Assembly (NCBI GenBank): GCA_016647705.1
Contig: CM028338.1
Coordinates: 16,265,577-16,329,576 of the forward strand
From: Eucommia ulmoides
Lineage: Eukaryota; Streptophyta; Magnoliopsida; Garryales; Eucommiaceae
Direction: 5' to 3'
DNA length: 64,000 nt
This document shows positions 10,991 to 21,966 of the stretch, piece by piece (position 1 is the stretch's first letter; each line of letters starts with the position of its first letter). The notes beneath the pieces were generated by a model. That model did not search any database. It had not been told where the DNA came from and worked only from the letters and a program-made list of their open reading frames with translations. The position numbers and the translations under genes are program-made.

Positions 10991-11017
10991 TATAACTTAA
11001 GCTCTGATATCAAAAAC
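10991..11017 (-). other. T2 primer binding site, decayed
   Basis: The plus strand GCTCTGATATCA at about 11001-11012 is the complement of TGATATCAGAGC, one change from the standard TGGTATCAGAGC. It lies directly inside the LTR edge TATCACACCCC (11018), which itself has lost the G of TG/CA. Confidence 0.65.
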
Positions 11018-11500
11018 TATCACACCCCATCCCGAGCTCAATACCCGAGGCTAGGCATGACCACAACTTGATGTTACTCAACCAACCACAAAAAATACAC
11101 TACTATCAATTGATATAGGTCTTCAAAATATTTACCAACTCAAAATTCAAAGATACAAAAAATCGTCTATTTTAACGAAACTACAAAAAAAAAAAAAAAA
11201 ACTCAACCACTCACTCCCAACAGTTAGTCCTGATAGTCTCCAAAATAAAACTCACTACATCCTCTGACTCTACCTAGCATCAGTAGTGGACTCGTCTCAA
11301 GCTAAGGTACCTGAAATAAAATATTTTATCGATGTACTGTCTTCATAATATAAAAATAATTTATGGATCAAGTATATTTGTCAAAATCCATTTTCCAAAA
11401 ATGAATATAACCGCACTGGACAATAACAAAGTTCACAGATATCAACAAAATATAACAGCTAAATATAAATCAACCAATTAAATCACTTTTATATAATAAG

Positions 11501-12879
11501 AGATCGCACCGCATTTGTGCGATTTATAGCCCTAAACTTAGGTTTGTTAATCGTTCGAATAGTGTAAAATATTATAAATAAATTTATTTTAGTTATTTTT
11601 GTAAGTTTATGAAAATGGAGCAAAATTACGTTAAGATGGGAAAATTGGATTAGAAATGAGTAGTCCACAGTAATCTGAACAAAAGCCGCACAAAAACCAA
11701 ATACACTGGAATGAATTGTTCAATTCCTTAATAATATAAAAAATTGAATTATTTTATATGGTTTTGTAGGTTTTTGAAAAGTGAATAAAATGGCGTTAAT
11801 ATGTAGTGAATCGGATAACAAATGAGCAAACCATGATAAGTCGAACAAAAGTTAAACCAGCCAGAATAGCAAATAAGCCAGCAAGCCGTGGCTCGGACAG
11901 GTCGGATTAGCCGTTATAGTGAGAGAAACTGAGCCGATGGCATGGCTTCCGCCTTTTGGAATCTTGGCTTTGCCACTTGGTTACTTGAGGCCCTCGAACT
12001 TTGACCAGTTGACATTTTTGACCTCCAGTTTTTTTCAGCCTGTTTTGAATGTCGCTTTCACCCCACTTGGTTCCAGTTTTTGACCATTTTACCCCCCAAG
12101 GCTTCTTTTTGGTGCCTATAAATATGAATTGAGGTTGGACACAATCTGATACACATTTTCTTAGTTCATTTTCAAGCTATTTTGGACATCAAGGAGTCTT
12201 GGAGAGGATGTCAATTTCCAATAAGGTTTTACTTTCTTTTTCTATGTATTTCTAATTTTTCTTATACTAAGATTGAGGATGAAACCATGTATAATTAATT
12301 TAGTTATTATATTGTTTTGATTCCAAACAATTTGTAATGAAATGCTTAAGGTTTTTATTTCAATTAAATAAATCATTTCATCTTTAATATCATGTATTAT
12401 TGATTGTTATGAATTATTTAATGCTTGGATTTGTATTGTGAAACAAGTAGTATCTTTTGATTATATGTTTTCTATTAAATTGTATGCATATAATACTTAA
12501 GAATTACAATTTTTAAAGCGAAAAAAAAAGCAACTTGAGATTTACGTCGGGCTTAATTTCTAAAACTATTACTAAAAATTTGGAGTCAAAACAATAATAA
12601 GAACTAATTAATTATATATTGGTGGATTCTGAAATCTTAGCATCTCTCCATCTTCAATCAAGTTAAACTAGTTTTTATTGTTTATTTAGTTTTCCATTTC
12701 TTAAATCACTAGACAAAATCATCTTGAACTAGATTATAATTAAATTATATTGGATTGATTGATTTTTTCTATAAAAAATCCTCATGGGATCGACCTCGCT
12801 TCCGTTAACCTTTGCTACAATTAATTCGTATGCTTGCGAGTGTTTTTAAAATAAGACAGAACAAGTTTTTTTCACAACA
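11501..12879 (+). repeat. A2 5' LTR (1379 bp)
   Basis: It starts AGATCGCACCGC (the partner LTR has TGATCGCACCGC, so the first base has mutated) and ends TTCACAACA. It matches 22716-24089 along its full length with scattered substitutions and a few small indels. A TATAAATATG at about 12117-12126 lies upstream of GACACAATCTGATACAC and is a plausible promoter TATA box. Confidence 0.88.
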
Positions 12880-12885
12880 TATTTT

Positions 12886-12903
12886 TGGAGTCCTTGCTAG
12901 GGA
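12886..12903 (+). other. A2 primer binding site, mutated Athila type
   Basis: It reads TGGAGTCCTTGCTAGGGA against the usual TGGCGCCGTTGCCGGGGA. Position, length and the following ATTGCGACGG agree with an Athila primer site that has lost several bases of identity. Confidence 0.65.
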
Positions 12904-12952
12904 TTGCGACGGAAAAGCTTTGGAATACAAGTTAATTTAATTCTTCTACTAG

Positions 12953-12954
<2 letters not shown>

Positions 12955-13032
<78 letters not shown>

Positions 13033-13124
13033 TTATTTCTGTTGGACAGGAGGCTAAGCCACCTACTCTTTATTTTATTGTCTTTATTTTCTGTTGAGAA
13101 TTAGTAGGCTGAGCCACCTACCTC

Positions 13125-13198
<74 letters not shown>

Positions 13199-13200
13199 TC
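12955..13200 (+). repeat. Two TTA trinucleotide runs in the A2 leader
   Basis: TTA repeats occupy about 12957-13037 and 13127-13197. The run and its following block (TTTCTGTTGGAYAGGAG with AGCCACCTACTCTTTATTT) are both present twice about 165 bp apart, so a unit containing the microsatellite was duplicated. Translation gives a leucine tract that I reject as a gene. Confidence 0.8.
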
Positions 13201-13402
13201 TGTTGGATAGGAGAATAAGCCACCTACTCTTTATTTTATTTTCTTTATTTTTGTTGGATAGGCACTTATTTTTTTATTTTATTGTCTTTATTTTTTTTTA
13301 CCGTTGGGATCGGATGGCTAGACTACCACCCTTATTCTTCATATTTTTTTTTTTTTTTTTTATAAAAAACACATAAAAAAATATTATAAAATTTGTTACA
13401 GG

Positions 13403-15145
13403 TTGTTTATGCATGCTTGGGAGCGAGATTCAAAGAATCGTTTGGTTAGGAAAATACTATCTTTAAGTGGCGTTGCACGTGAAACTTTAATAAAAATGGA
13501 AGAACATGTTGAGAACCTAGAAAGACCTGCAAATCCACTAGCACCAAAGAAAACTCTTCTTGAATACTTTTCTCCTATTTCAGCTAACTCTCTCTCCTGT
13601 ATAGTTTTACCACAAAAACTACTTCCCACTTTGAGCTGAAACCATCCATCATCCAACTTTTGCCATCTTTTTATGGGTTAGAAAGAGAAGATCCATACAT
13701 GCATGTTAAGGAATTTCTCGAGATATGCTCCACATTTTGATTCTAATTTTTTTCTAATGAATCTGTCCGACTTAGACTTTTCCCGTTCTCTTTAAAGATA
13801 AAGCAAAAGTCTAGTTGAGCACTCTTCCCCCGAGAACAATTACCAGTTGGGACCAACTTGCTAACAAATTCCTATCTAAATTATTCCCCATGTCAAAAAC
13901 TTATCACCTTAGAGAGAAATATCTGAATTTTCCCAAAAATAGGGTGAAGAATTTTATGAATGTTGGGAAAGATTTAATGATATAACTTTAAAGTATCCCC
14001 ACCGTGGTTTTGAAATCTGGAGGCTTGTGAAGTATTTTTATGACGGTTTAACCCCATTAAATCGTCAAATGATACAATCTATGCGTGGTGAAAAATATTT
14101 GCAATTACATAGGCAGAAAGCTTCGGAATCTCTTGAAACATTGCTTGTCAACTCTCTACAATGGAACTGTTTAGATTCTAGAATCAAACCCAATGCACCG
14201 AAGAGAGAAGGAATTTATGAGGTGAGAGATGATAATGATGTAAAAACCAGTCTAGCCAATTTAACTAGGAAAGTTGACGCATTAGTCTTGAGCCAAAGCA
14301 TGAATTATAAAACTGAGGAATGTGCCTTATGTCAAAATTCGTCCCATACCGCTCAGTCCTGTCCATCATTGCCAACTTTCCAAGAAGTCTATTCTGAACA
14401 AGTTAATGCACTCCATTCTTATGGAAAATCATCTGATAACCTATTTGCTCCTACGTATAATCCAAATTGGAGACACCATCCAAATTTTTCATGGAGATAG
14501 AATCAATCTACAATGAACCAATCAGGGCTTTAATTTAATACCCACAACCAAAACTTTCACCATTCCAATTCATCTTACCCTCCAAGAAAACTATCTTTAG
14601 AGGAAACCTTACAAAAGTTCATGCAGTCAACCCAAAAATCTATCTCTAAAATTGAAATGCAATTGGGTCAACTAGCAACTAATGTAGGAGAGATAGAAAA
14701 AAGAAAGTTTCCAAGTCAACCCATCCCAAATCCAAAAGGTCAATATGAGGTAGGATCATCGAACCCTAAAAAAGAAGTTAAATCCATTTTTACTTCGAGA
14801 TTACAAAAACTTATTGTCAAACCTGATCACCTACCTAAACTTGAAAAAGAGAACCGTAAGAGCCAACCTGAAAATTTTGAATCCAATGACTCAATTGAAA
14901 ATCAATTATTGCCTTACCTTCCAAAAGTTCCATATTCACAAAGACTTATTCCAAAAGAGAAAGGTACAAAATATAGTGACATTTTAGAGGTGTTTAAGCA
15001 ATTTCTCATTAACATCCACTTCCTTGATGCTATAAAACAAGTGTCAACCTATTCAAAATTATTGAAAGATCTTTGTACTATGAAAAGGAAAACCAATGTT
15101 CCAAAAAAGATATTCTTGACTGAACAAGTAAGCTCCATAATCTAG
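13403..15145 (+). pseudogene. A2 gag (interrupted)
   Basis: This is Athila-type Gag with matrix, capsid and zinc knuckle. Open pieces are 13403-13639, 14027-14500 (157 codons) and 14621-15145 (174 codons), separated by stops. Recognisable capsid sequence includes EEFYECWERFNDITLKYPH and FYDGLTPLNRQMI. A CCHC zinc knuckle CALCQNSSHTAQSC lies at 14318-14359. The last piece has the coiled segment SISKIEMQLGQLATNVGEI and the linker to protease with PYSQRLIPK and the Athila NIHFLDAIKQVSTYSKLLKDL-like motif. It supplied the particle shell when intact. Confidence 0.8.
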
Positions 15146-15220
15146 CACAAAACTCTTTCCAAATACAAAGATCCTGGTTATCCAACAATATCTTATGTAA
15201 TTGGCGATCAAAAGATTAGT

Positions 15221-15529
15221 TGAGCTTTACTTGATTTGGGTACGAGTGTGAATTTGTTGCCATATTCAGTTTATAAGCAACTCGGTCTAGGAGAGTTGAA
15301 ACCCATATCTATGACACTCCAATTAGCTGATAGGTCTGTGAAAGTTCCGAGAGGTGTCATAGAAGATGTTTTAATCAAGGTTGATAAATTCTATTTTCTT
15401 GTGGATTTCGTTGTTCTTGATACCCAACTTGTTGAAAACTTGAATACTCAAATTCCTGTAATCCTTGGTAGACTATTCTTAGCTACGTCTAATGCAATCG
15501 TCAATTGTCGTAATGGTGACTTGAAGTAA
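15221..15529 (+). pseudogene. A2 aspartic protease
   Basis: The active-site region reads LLDLGTSVNLLPYSVY; the D codon lies just after an in-frame stop at 15221-15223. It continues with KQLGLGELKP, GVIEDVLIKVDKFYF and PVILGRLFLAT. The order matches Athila retropepsin, with D-L-G replacing D-T-G. Upstream stops separate it from gag, so it is not expressed as a whole. It is followed by a linker piece, 15542-15937. Confidence 0.8.
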
Positions 15530-15541
15530 TCATTTGGAAAT

Positions 15542-15937
15542 ATGACTGTTCAGTTAAATGTATTTAATGTTGCTAATAAATGTGTGGATCTAGATGATTT
15601 GTGTGAATTGAATATGATTGAGACTGCTACCCATGATCTATTTCTGCAAATAAATGGAAATAACTCTTTTGAAAAATGTTTGAAACAGTTTGACATGAAC
15701 ATAGACGTTGAAAGTTTAATTAATGATGTAAATTCTTTGTTAAAATCTACACCATTAATGGATTCTGATGAATGGAAAGACAAAATTAAACATGTTACAC
15801 CCACTGAGTCTATCTATTCAAATTCGGAGTCACTACAGTTGGACATTAAGTCCTTACCCGATAGCCTGAAATATATGTTCTTAGGACCATTAGAAACTTT
15901 GCCTGTTATCATAGCATCTGACTTAGATAACGAATAG
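15542..15937 (+). pseudogene. A2 protease-RT linker (131-codon open piece)
   Basis: The piece begins MTVQLNVFNVANKC and ends at a stop after SDLDNE. It corresponds to the variable linker of A1 between LGRPFLAT and the RT start: compare LKYMFLGPLETLPVIIAS with LRYIFLGENLTDLVIISS in A1. No catalytic domain is present. Confidence 0.7.
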
Positions 15938-16960
15938 GAAGATAAATTGATCAATGTGCTTAAAGATCATAAAGAATCCATAGGGTGTACAATTGGAGAA
16001 ATTTAGGGTATTAGTCCATCAGTGTGCATGCATAGAATTCATTTGGAAGATAATGCTAGGCATAGTCGTGAGTTCCAAAGATGATTAAATCCAAACATGA
16101 AAGAGGTTGTTAGAGCTAAAGTGATTAAACTTTTAGATGCAGGTATCATTTACCCTATTTATGATAGTTTGTGGGTTAGTCTTGTTTAGGTAGTTCCTAA
16201 GAAATCTGGTATAACAGTAGTAAAAAATGATGAAAATGAATTAGTCCCTACCCGAGTGCAAACTGGGTGGCGTTTTTGTATTGACTACAGGAAACTGAAT
16301 GTTGTCACCAGAAAAGATCACTTTCCACATCCCTTCATTGATCAAATGCTTGAGAGATTGGCAGGTCAGTCCTATTACTGTTTTCTTGATGGTTATTCCA
16401 GTTATAACCAAATTTCTATTTCCCCTGAAGTCCAAGAAAAAACTATTTTCACTTGTCTGTTCGGAACCTTCGCCCACCGACGTATACCCTTTGGCTTATG
16501 TAATGCTTCAGGTACTTTTCAATGATGGATGATAAGTATTTTCTCTAATATGGTAGAGCGTTTTCTTAAAATTTTCATGGATGATTTTTTCGTGTTTGGG
16601 TCTAGTTTTGATGAGTGTTTACACCATTTGAAATTAGTGTTAGTTAGATGTAAAGGGAAAAATCTTGTGTTAAATTGGGAAAAATGTCATTTCATGGTTA
16701 AGAAATGGATTGTTCTAGGTCACGTTGTTTCAAAAGATAGAATTGAGGTTGATAAAGCTAAAGTTGATTTAATTTCTAATCTTCCACCTGCATGAACAGT
16801 AAAAGAAATTCAATCGTTTTTAGGTCATGCTGGGTTTTATCGTAGGTTCATCAAAGATTTTAGTAAGGTTTCTCGACCTTTGTGTAGTTTGCTTGCAAAA
16901 GACACCCCTTTTGTCTTTGATTATTCTTGTTTTCATGCATTTGAGAAACTGAAACACTTG
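15938..16960 (+). pseudogene. A2 reverse transcriptase
   Basis: RT copies the element RNA into DNA. The motifs in order are WVSLV-stop-VVPKK, GWRFCIDYRKLN, FIDQMLERLAGQSYYCFLDG, IFTCLFGTFAHRRIPFGLCN and the catalytic IFMDDFFVFG at about 16570-16600, with both aspartates kept. A thumb/connection region follows with FLGHAGFYRRFIKDFSK. Stops occur at about 16084, 16189, 16523 and 16794, so the enzyme is dead as a whole although the active site is intact. A segment between TSAAI and IMCDASDYA has been lost compared with typical elements. Confidence 0.85.
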
Positions 16961-17400
16961 TTGACTTCTGCTGCAATTGGAATCATGTGTGATGCATCTG
17001 ATTATGCTATAGGTGTTATTTTGAGCCAATGTGTAAATAGGCTATCGAATGTGATTTATTATGCCAGTAAAACTCTCATTGATACACAACTGAATTACTC
17101 CACCACTGAAAAAAATTTACTTTCTGTTGTGTTTGCTCTAGACAAGTTTTGATCCTACTTGATTGGTTATAAAATTATTGTTTATTTTGATCACGCTGCA
17201 TTAAAATACCTTCTTTCCAAGAAGGATTCTAAAGCTCGTTTGATTAGGTGGATTTTATTGTTACAAGAATTTGATTTATAAATTCGTGATAAAAAAGGAT
17301 TTGAAAATGTTGTTGGTGATCACTTGTCTAGGTTGGTAGTAGAATCTGATGATGTGAATTCGCCAATCAAATATAGTTTTCCTATTGAACAGCTCATGTC
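16961..17400 (+). pseudogene. A2 RNase H
   Basis: RNase H removes the RNA strand during reverse transcription. It reads IMCDASDYAIGVILSQ (first catalytic D), then YASKTLIDTQLNYSTTEKNL (the E of the site), then [11 protein letters not shown] (the DHxAL motif) and VVGDHLSRL at the C-terminus. Stops at about 17150 and 17280 break the frame. Confidence 0.8.
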
Positions 17401-18189
17401 TATATCCCAATTTCCTTGGTTTGCTGATATAGTTAATTATCTTGTCACTGGTCATATACCTAATCATTGGAGTCACCAAGATAAAACTAAATTTTTGATT
17501 GAGGTAAATAATTTTTTTTGGGATGATCTTTATCTATTTAAATATTTCCCTGATCAAATCATTAGGAGATGTATTCCTGAGAGCGAACAACAAAGTGTTA
17601 TTTCATCTTGCCACGATCATGCATGTGGAGGTCATTTTTCCTCAAAGAAAACTACTGCAAAGATTCTGCAGAGTGGATTTTACTAGCCCACTTTTTTCAA
17701 AGACACTCATGTGTATCGTCGCTCCTGTGACCGATGTGAAAGATTAAGAATTATTTCTCGTAGGAATATGATGCCCTTGAATCCAATTCTTATTGTTGAG
17801 TTATTTGATGTTTGGGGTATCGATTTCATTGGTTCGTTTCCTAACTCTTTTGGTAACCTGTACACTCTTGTTGTTGTTGACTATGTGTTAAAGTGGGTAG
17901 AAGCCATTGCATGTAAAATGAATGTGTAAGACCCCGACCTTTGTCATACGTACAATTGAAGTTACGTTTTAACAAATTTCTGAAATAACGGGGTTGATGG
18001 TGTTAATTACGATTGAATTATAAATTTGAGGGGTTAATTCATAAATTTTCAAAACATTAAAAATTAAAGTTGGATTAATTAATAAACTTAGAAAGGAAGG
18101 GAGGATAGTGTAATATATATTCGAGCAGTTGGGGGGAGAAGACACAAACGAGTGGAGGAAAAAGGGTCACTTGTCCGGTCTTTGATCAT

Positions 18190-18760
18190 ACTTACACATA
18201 CACACACACACACACACACACATATATAGATATACATAAAAGATTTGAGAAGAATTGGGAGAGAGAAATCGAAGAGAGAGGAAGAGAAAGAAGAGAGAAA
18301 GAGTCGGAGGAAGAGTGGGCCATCAATGGTGGGTTCGTGTGTTCGTCATATGTGTGTCGTCGATCTATCACCGGCAATAGTAACGAAGGAAGAGAGAGAA
18401 GTTCCAGTGTGTGGGTGATTCGTCGCCGGTAAGTGGGTGCTCCCTGTTTTCTGTTGTGATTCGATGTTGTGATCAGTCTGTGAATGTCGGAATTATTGTG
18501 TGTATGTGTTATGTGTGTGTGTGTGCTCTGTTCAGCCGACAATCATGTGGGTATGTGTGTGTGTGTGTGCTTTCTTTGTTTGTATTCGCTGTTTTTCATT
18601 TCCGTTTAGTGATGCTATGTGTGTATGGTAAGTGTGGTCAGTGAGTTGGCCCAACAGAGGTGGCGGTGGTGCGTGGTCTGATCGTCACCGTCGTTGCCGA
18701 GTTGTTTGCGTGTGAAGTGGTTTGCGTGTGTGTGTTGATCCTGCGCGTGTGTGTGTGTGT

Positions 18761-18800
<40 letters not shown>

Positions 18801-18840
18801 TTGTTGTGTACAGTGCATGTAGGTGTGTTTTGTGTGTGTG
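18190..18840 (+). repeat. CA/GT-rich tracts in T3
   Basis: A CA run at about 18197-18222, a GA-rich stretch (18240-18310) and several GT runs (18500-18570, 18725-18800) make up this part. The histidine- and threonine-rich frames over it are products of the dinucleotide repeats and are not genes. Confidence 0.75.
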
Positions 18841-18964
18841 TATATGGATGTTCAAGAGAGGGAGTGGCTGGAGTTGGTGAGTTAGAGTGAGAGAGAGAGA
18901 GAGAGAATGAAAGAAAAAGTAGTGGCTGAGAGCAAAATAGAGCAGAGCAAGAAGGATGGGTTCT

Positions 18965-19180
18965 CGCCTAGGCGGAGAAGCATCAGTATGCATGTTAGGA
19001 AGAAAGTGGGCATGTTCGCCTAGGCGGTCGGTATTTGCCTAGGCGGTGGAGCATCAGAAAGTGGATCAAAAGAAGTTCGCCTAGGCGGGAGTTTCTCGCT
19101 TAGGCGGTGGGCCGTCAGTTTGTAACTCAGAGTTGTAGATGAGCTTTTTTGCTTAGGCGGTGGATTGTTCGCTTAGACGG
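18965..19180. repeat. Paired CGCCTAGGCGG palindromes in T3
   Basis: There is one single copy at 18965 and three pairs at 19017/19036, 19078/19097 and 19150/19170 (spacing 19, 19 and 20). Five of the seven are exact or one base from CGCCTAGGCGG; the last pair has decayed (TGCTTAGGCGG, CGCTTAGACGG). The arrangement copies that of the A1 LTR. Confidence 0.88.
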
Positions 19181-19588
19181 TGGGAGCAAGAACATAAAGT
19201 AAGAAAATTTTAAGGAGAACGACAACCGTTTCGGAACGGTAACATTTCTAATTTACTTTTATAATTTCTAAATTAGGTTTCTCGTCTTAAAAAAATAATA
19301 TCAAAATGAAGAATATAACAAATGAGATCGTTTATGTGAATTAAGTTTAAATAGTATACCTTAATGGTGCTAAAACTTGTCGAAATATATTTTTACATAA
19401 CAAAACATAGGGAATGGAAAATTAATGAACATAGGGTTTGCATTGTACGATTAGGTTAATTTTCTCTAAAATATTAATTTAGGCCCTGTCATTAATAAGT
19501 TCGCGGGCACCGGAGGATCGGTAGAGTGTAGACAGTAAAAACTTTTTGGAGCAGAATTCCAGGTGAGTGTACTATCTTCTTGTCAAAC

Positions 19589-19589
<1 letters not shown>

Positions 19590-19654
<65 letters not shown>
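19590..19654 (+). repeat. AT run followed by GT run in T3
   Basis: About ten AT units run directly into about 22 GT units. This is an alternating purine-pyrimidine tract with no sign of function. Confidence 0.85.
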
Positions 19655-19658
<4 letters not shown>

Positions 19659-20049
19659 GGATTTTACTTGACTTGGATGATTTTAAAACCATGTAGATCA
19701 CGCCGGTTTTGGGTGCGTTGGGGAAAAATAGATTTTTAGTAAATTGTGTTCGTTTTGTTTTAAGGAAAGGAAATTGGAAAAAATGGTTTTTACTAAATGG
19801 GTGGTACTTTTAAAAAGAGAGAAAAACATCGTTTGGAAATTCTCCCTGTCAGGGGTGTGGATTTTTTGACGAAATTGTTGATTTGGACTATACCATAGTT
19901 TTCTCCCCGTAAGGGGTGTGGATTATTTCTCCCCAGAAGGGGTGTTGATTTCTTCTCATGGGATGTGGATAGTTCTCCCCGTAAGGAGTGTGGATTATAT
20001 TTCTCCCCAAAAGGGGTGTGGATATTTCGTGGGAAGGCATTCCTACGGA

Positions 20050-20100
20050 TGTTACGGTACCGTTGCAACTCCCGATCGCGAGATTAAAATGATCACTATG
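20050..20100 (+). promoter_or_regulatory. Conserved LTR box of the Tekay-like family
   Basis: The box includes ACGGTACCGT (a perfect palindrome), AACTCCCGATC and AAAATGATCACTATGG. It is kept in T1 (minus, 4230-4292), T2 (minus, 24115-24165), two fragments in N (minus, near 43345-43400 and 44035-44090) and both LTRs of T6 (58126-58175, 63459-63510), while neighbouring sequence differs. A role as a promoter or enhancer element is my inference. Confidence 0.6.
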
Positions 20101-21499
20101 GCTAGCCAGTGAGTGGTGTGGTGGTGTGGTGTTTATACTTATATTTGGTGATTTATTATATATGGTGATTGGTATTATTTTATACTGGATGGGTTTGAAT
20201 GGTACTTATATATATTGATCTACTTTCACTACTTATATTATGGTGATTTTTATTATATATGTGATGTTTGTATACTTATACTTGATCCATTTAAATTGTG
20301 GTATTACTTAGAATGTATTATTATTTTAAAAATATTTTTACTAAGAAGGCAATACACTTGTAGGTGAAATAGTTAGGAGTCGGTCGGTCCCCTACTGGCA
20401 CTAGTTAGAGTCATGCGCATCATGCGATGGAGTCCGATGGGTGTTTTGTGAGATGAGCTGTTAAGGGTGAACCTCAGAAAGGTTCATGATATGTGAATTT
20501 CTTGTTGTTCTCATTTTTGGGACGGGTGTGTCCCTATAGTATTGAATTTAAATGTTGTATATATGATTTTATAATGTTTTATGTGTATGGTCGTGAAAGG
20601 AAGTTAGAATGGATGGTTAAGTGATGTCATGTCGATGTCACGCCGGCCCCGTGATGACGGGTGTCCGGGATGGGATGTGACAGAATGATCATAAGGTTGA
20701 GGTGAAATTTTTAAAAGAAAATATTTTTTCCAATTTGGTACACCACGTGCTATCATCAGTGATGGGAGAAAATATTTTTGTAACAGGCATTTCGAAAATT
20801 TGGAAAAGAAATATATCATTACTCATAAAGTTTCTACTCCTTATCATTCTCAAACAAGTGGTCAAGTTGAAATTTCAAATAGGAAAATTAAGTACATTCT
20901 TGAAAAAACGGTTAACCCTACAAGAAAATATTGATCTTTAAAACTACCTGATGCATTGTGGGCTTACCGAACTGCTTTTAAAACCCCTATTGGAATGTCA
21001 CCTTATCGACTTATTTACGGTAAAACATATCACTTACCTGTTGAGTTAGAGCTTAGAGCATAGAGCATATTGGGCTATCAAACAGTTAATTGTTTCTCTA
21101 AACTAAGCATGTATTCAGAGAAAACTCCAATTAAATGAGTTAGAGGAAATTAGGAGTGATGCATACAATTTGGGAAAACGATATAAGGATCAAATGAAGA
21201 TTTTTCATGACAAAAACATTTTAAGATAATATTTCTTTCTAGGTCAAAAGGTCTTTCTGTACAATTCTCGTCTACATTTATTTCCTGTTAAGTTGCGTTC
21301 TCGATGGTATGGTCCACATGTCATTCGTATTTTTTTTTTCACGGAGCTGTCGAAAGTGAAAATTCAAAAAATGGTGATATTTTCAAAGTTAATGGCCAAA
21401 GGTTAAAACCATTTTTGGAGTTAAAAACTCCCGAAGTGGAGGAAACAGTCCTTGAAGATCCCATTTATCAATATTAGTCCTTCTCTTGATAAAATGTGT

Positions 21500-21914
21500 A
21501 GTTGAAGACGTTAAACTTAGCGTTGTGGGAGGCAACCCACTGTTGTTTAAAAAATATTATTATAATTTTTACTTTTATTTTGCTAAGTTTCTGTGAGTTT
21601 TGTAGCAGATAGGTACAAGCATTCAGACTATACAGTTCAGTTACACCAGTTAATATTTTTCCTTGCCAATTAAATTTTGTACCTTTCTCATTGAGGACAA
21701 TACAAGATTTAGGTTTGGGGTGTGTGTGTGTGTAAATGCTTGTATTCCTTTTGTAATTTTATTTCGCACTTAGTTTTATCAAATCATCATATGATAACAT
21801 ATATGTCGAATAAAAACTTGAGTTTGCTAAATAATTATTGGAGCATAGTACTGATTGGCTAAATTTTAACATGATAATAACATATTCCTGGAGTTTAAAT
21901 TAAAAAAAAATGAA

Positions 21915-21966
<52 letters not shown>

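Larger units (their letters stand above)
17925..20682 (+). mobile_element. T3: Tekay/Del-like solo LTR (2758 bp) with target duplication
   Basis: It begins TGTAAGACCCC and ends GGGATGTGACA. It is flanked by GAATG on both sides (17920-17924 and 20683-20687), a perfect 5-bp target duplication. There is no primer site or coding sequence, so it is a solo LTR formed by recombination between two LTRs. It carries CA/GT runs, CGCCTAGGCGG pairs (18965-19180), a block of short hairpins (19845-20010) and the conserved box (20050-20100). It interrupts A2 integrase and is therefore younger than A2. Confidence 0.92.
17401..21480 (+). pseudogene. A2 integrase, split by solo LTR T3
   Basis: The N-terminal HHCC zinc finger is seen as CHDHACGGHF and YRRSCDRCE (17610-17750). 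The core begins [20 protein letters not shown] with the first catalytic D. Coding stops at VEAIACKMN (17924). After T3 it resumes at 20688 with [15 protein letters not shown] frameshift near 20740 follows, and the second D and the E lie in the shifted frame (ISDG, then STPYH and SGQVEISNR). [18 protein letters not shown] lies at about 20958-21012. The piece downstream to 21480 has further stops. Without T3 and the frameshift all three catalytic acids would be present. Confidence 0.85.

Noticed and set aside
12904-13104. Leucine-rich frame resembling a membrane segment
   Set aside because: It is the translation of a TTA microsatellite.
18192-18993. Histidine-threonine-rich frames in T3
   Set aside because: They come from CA/GT runs and change with repeat length.
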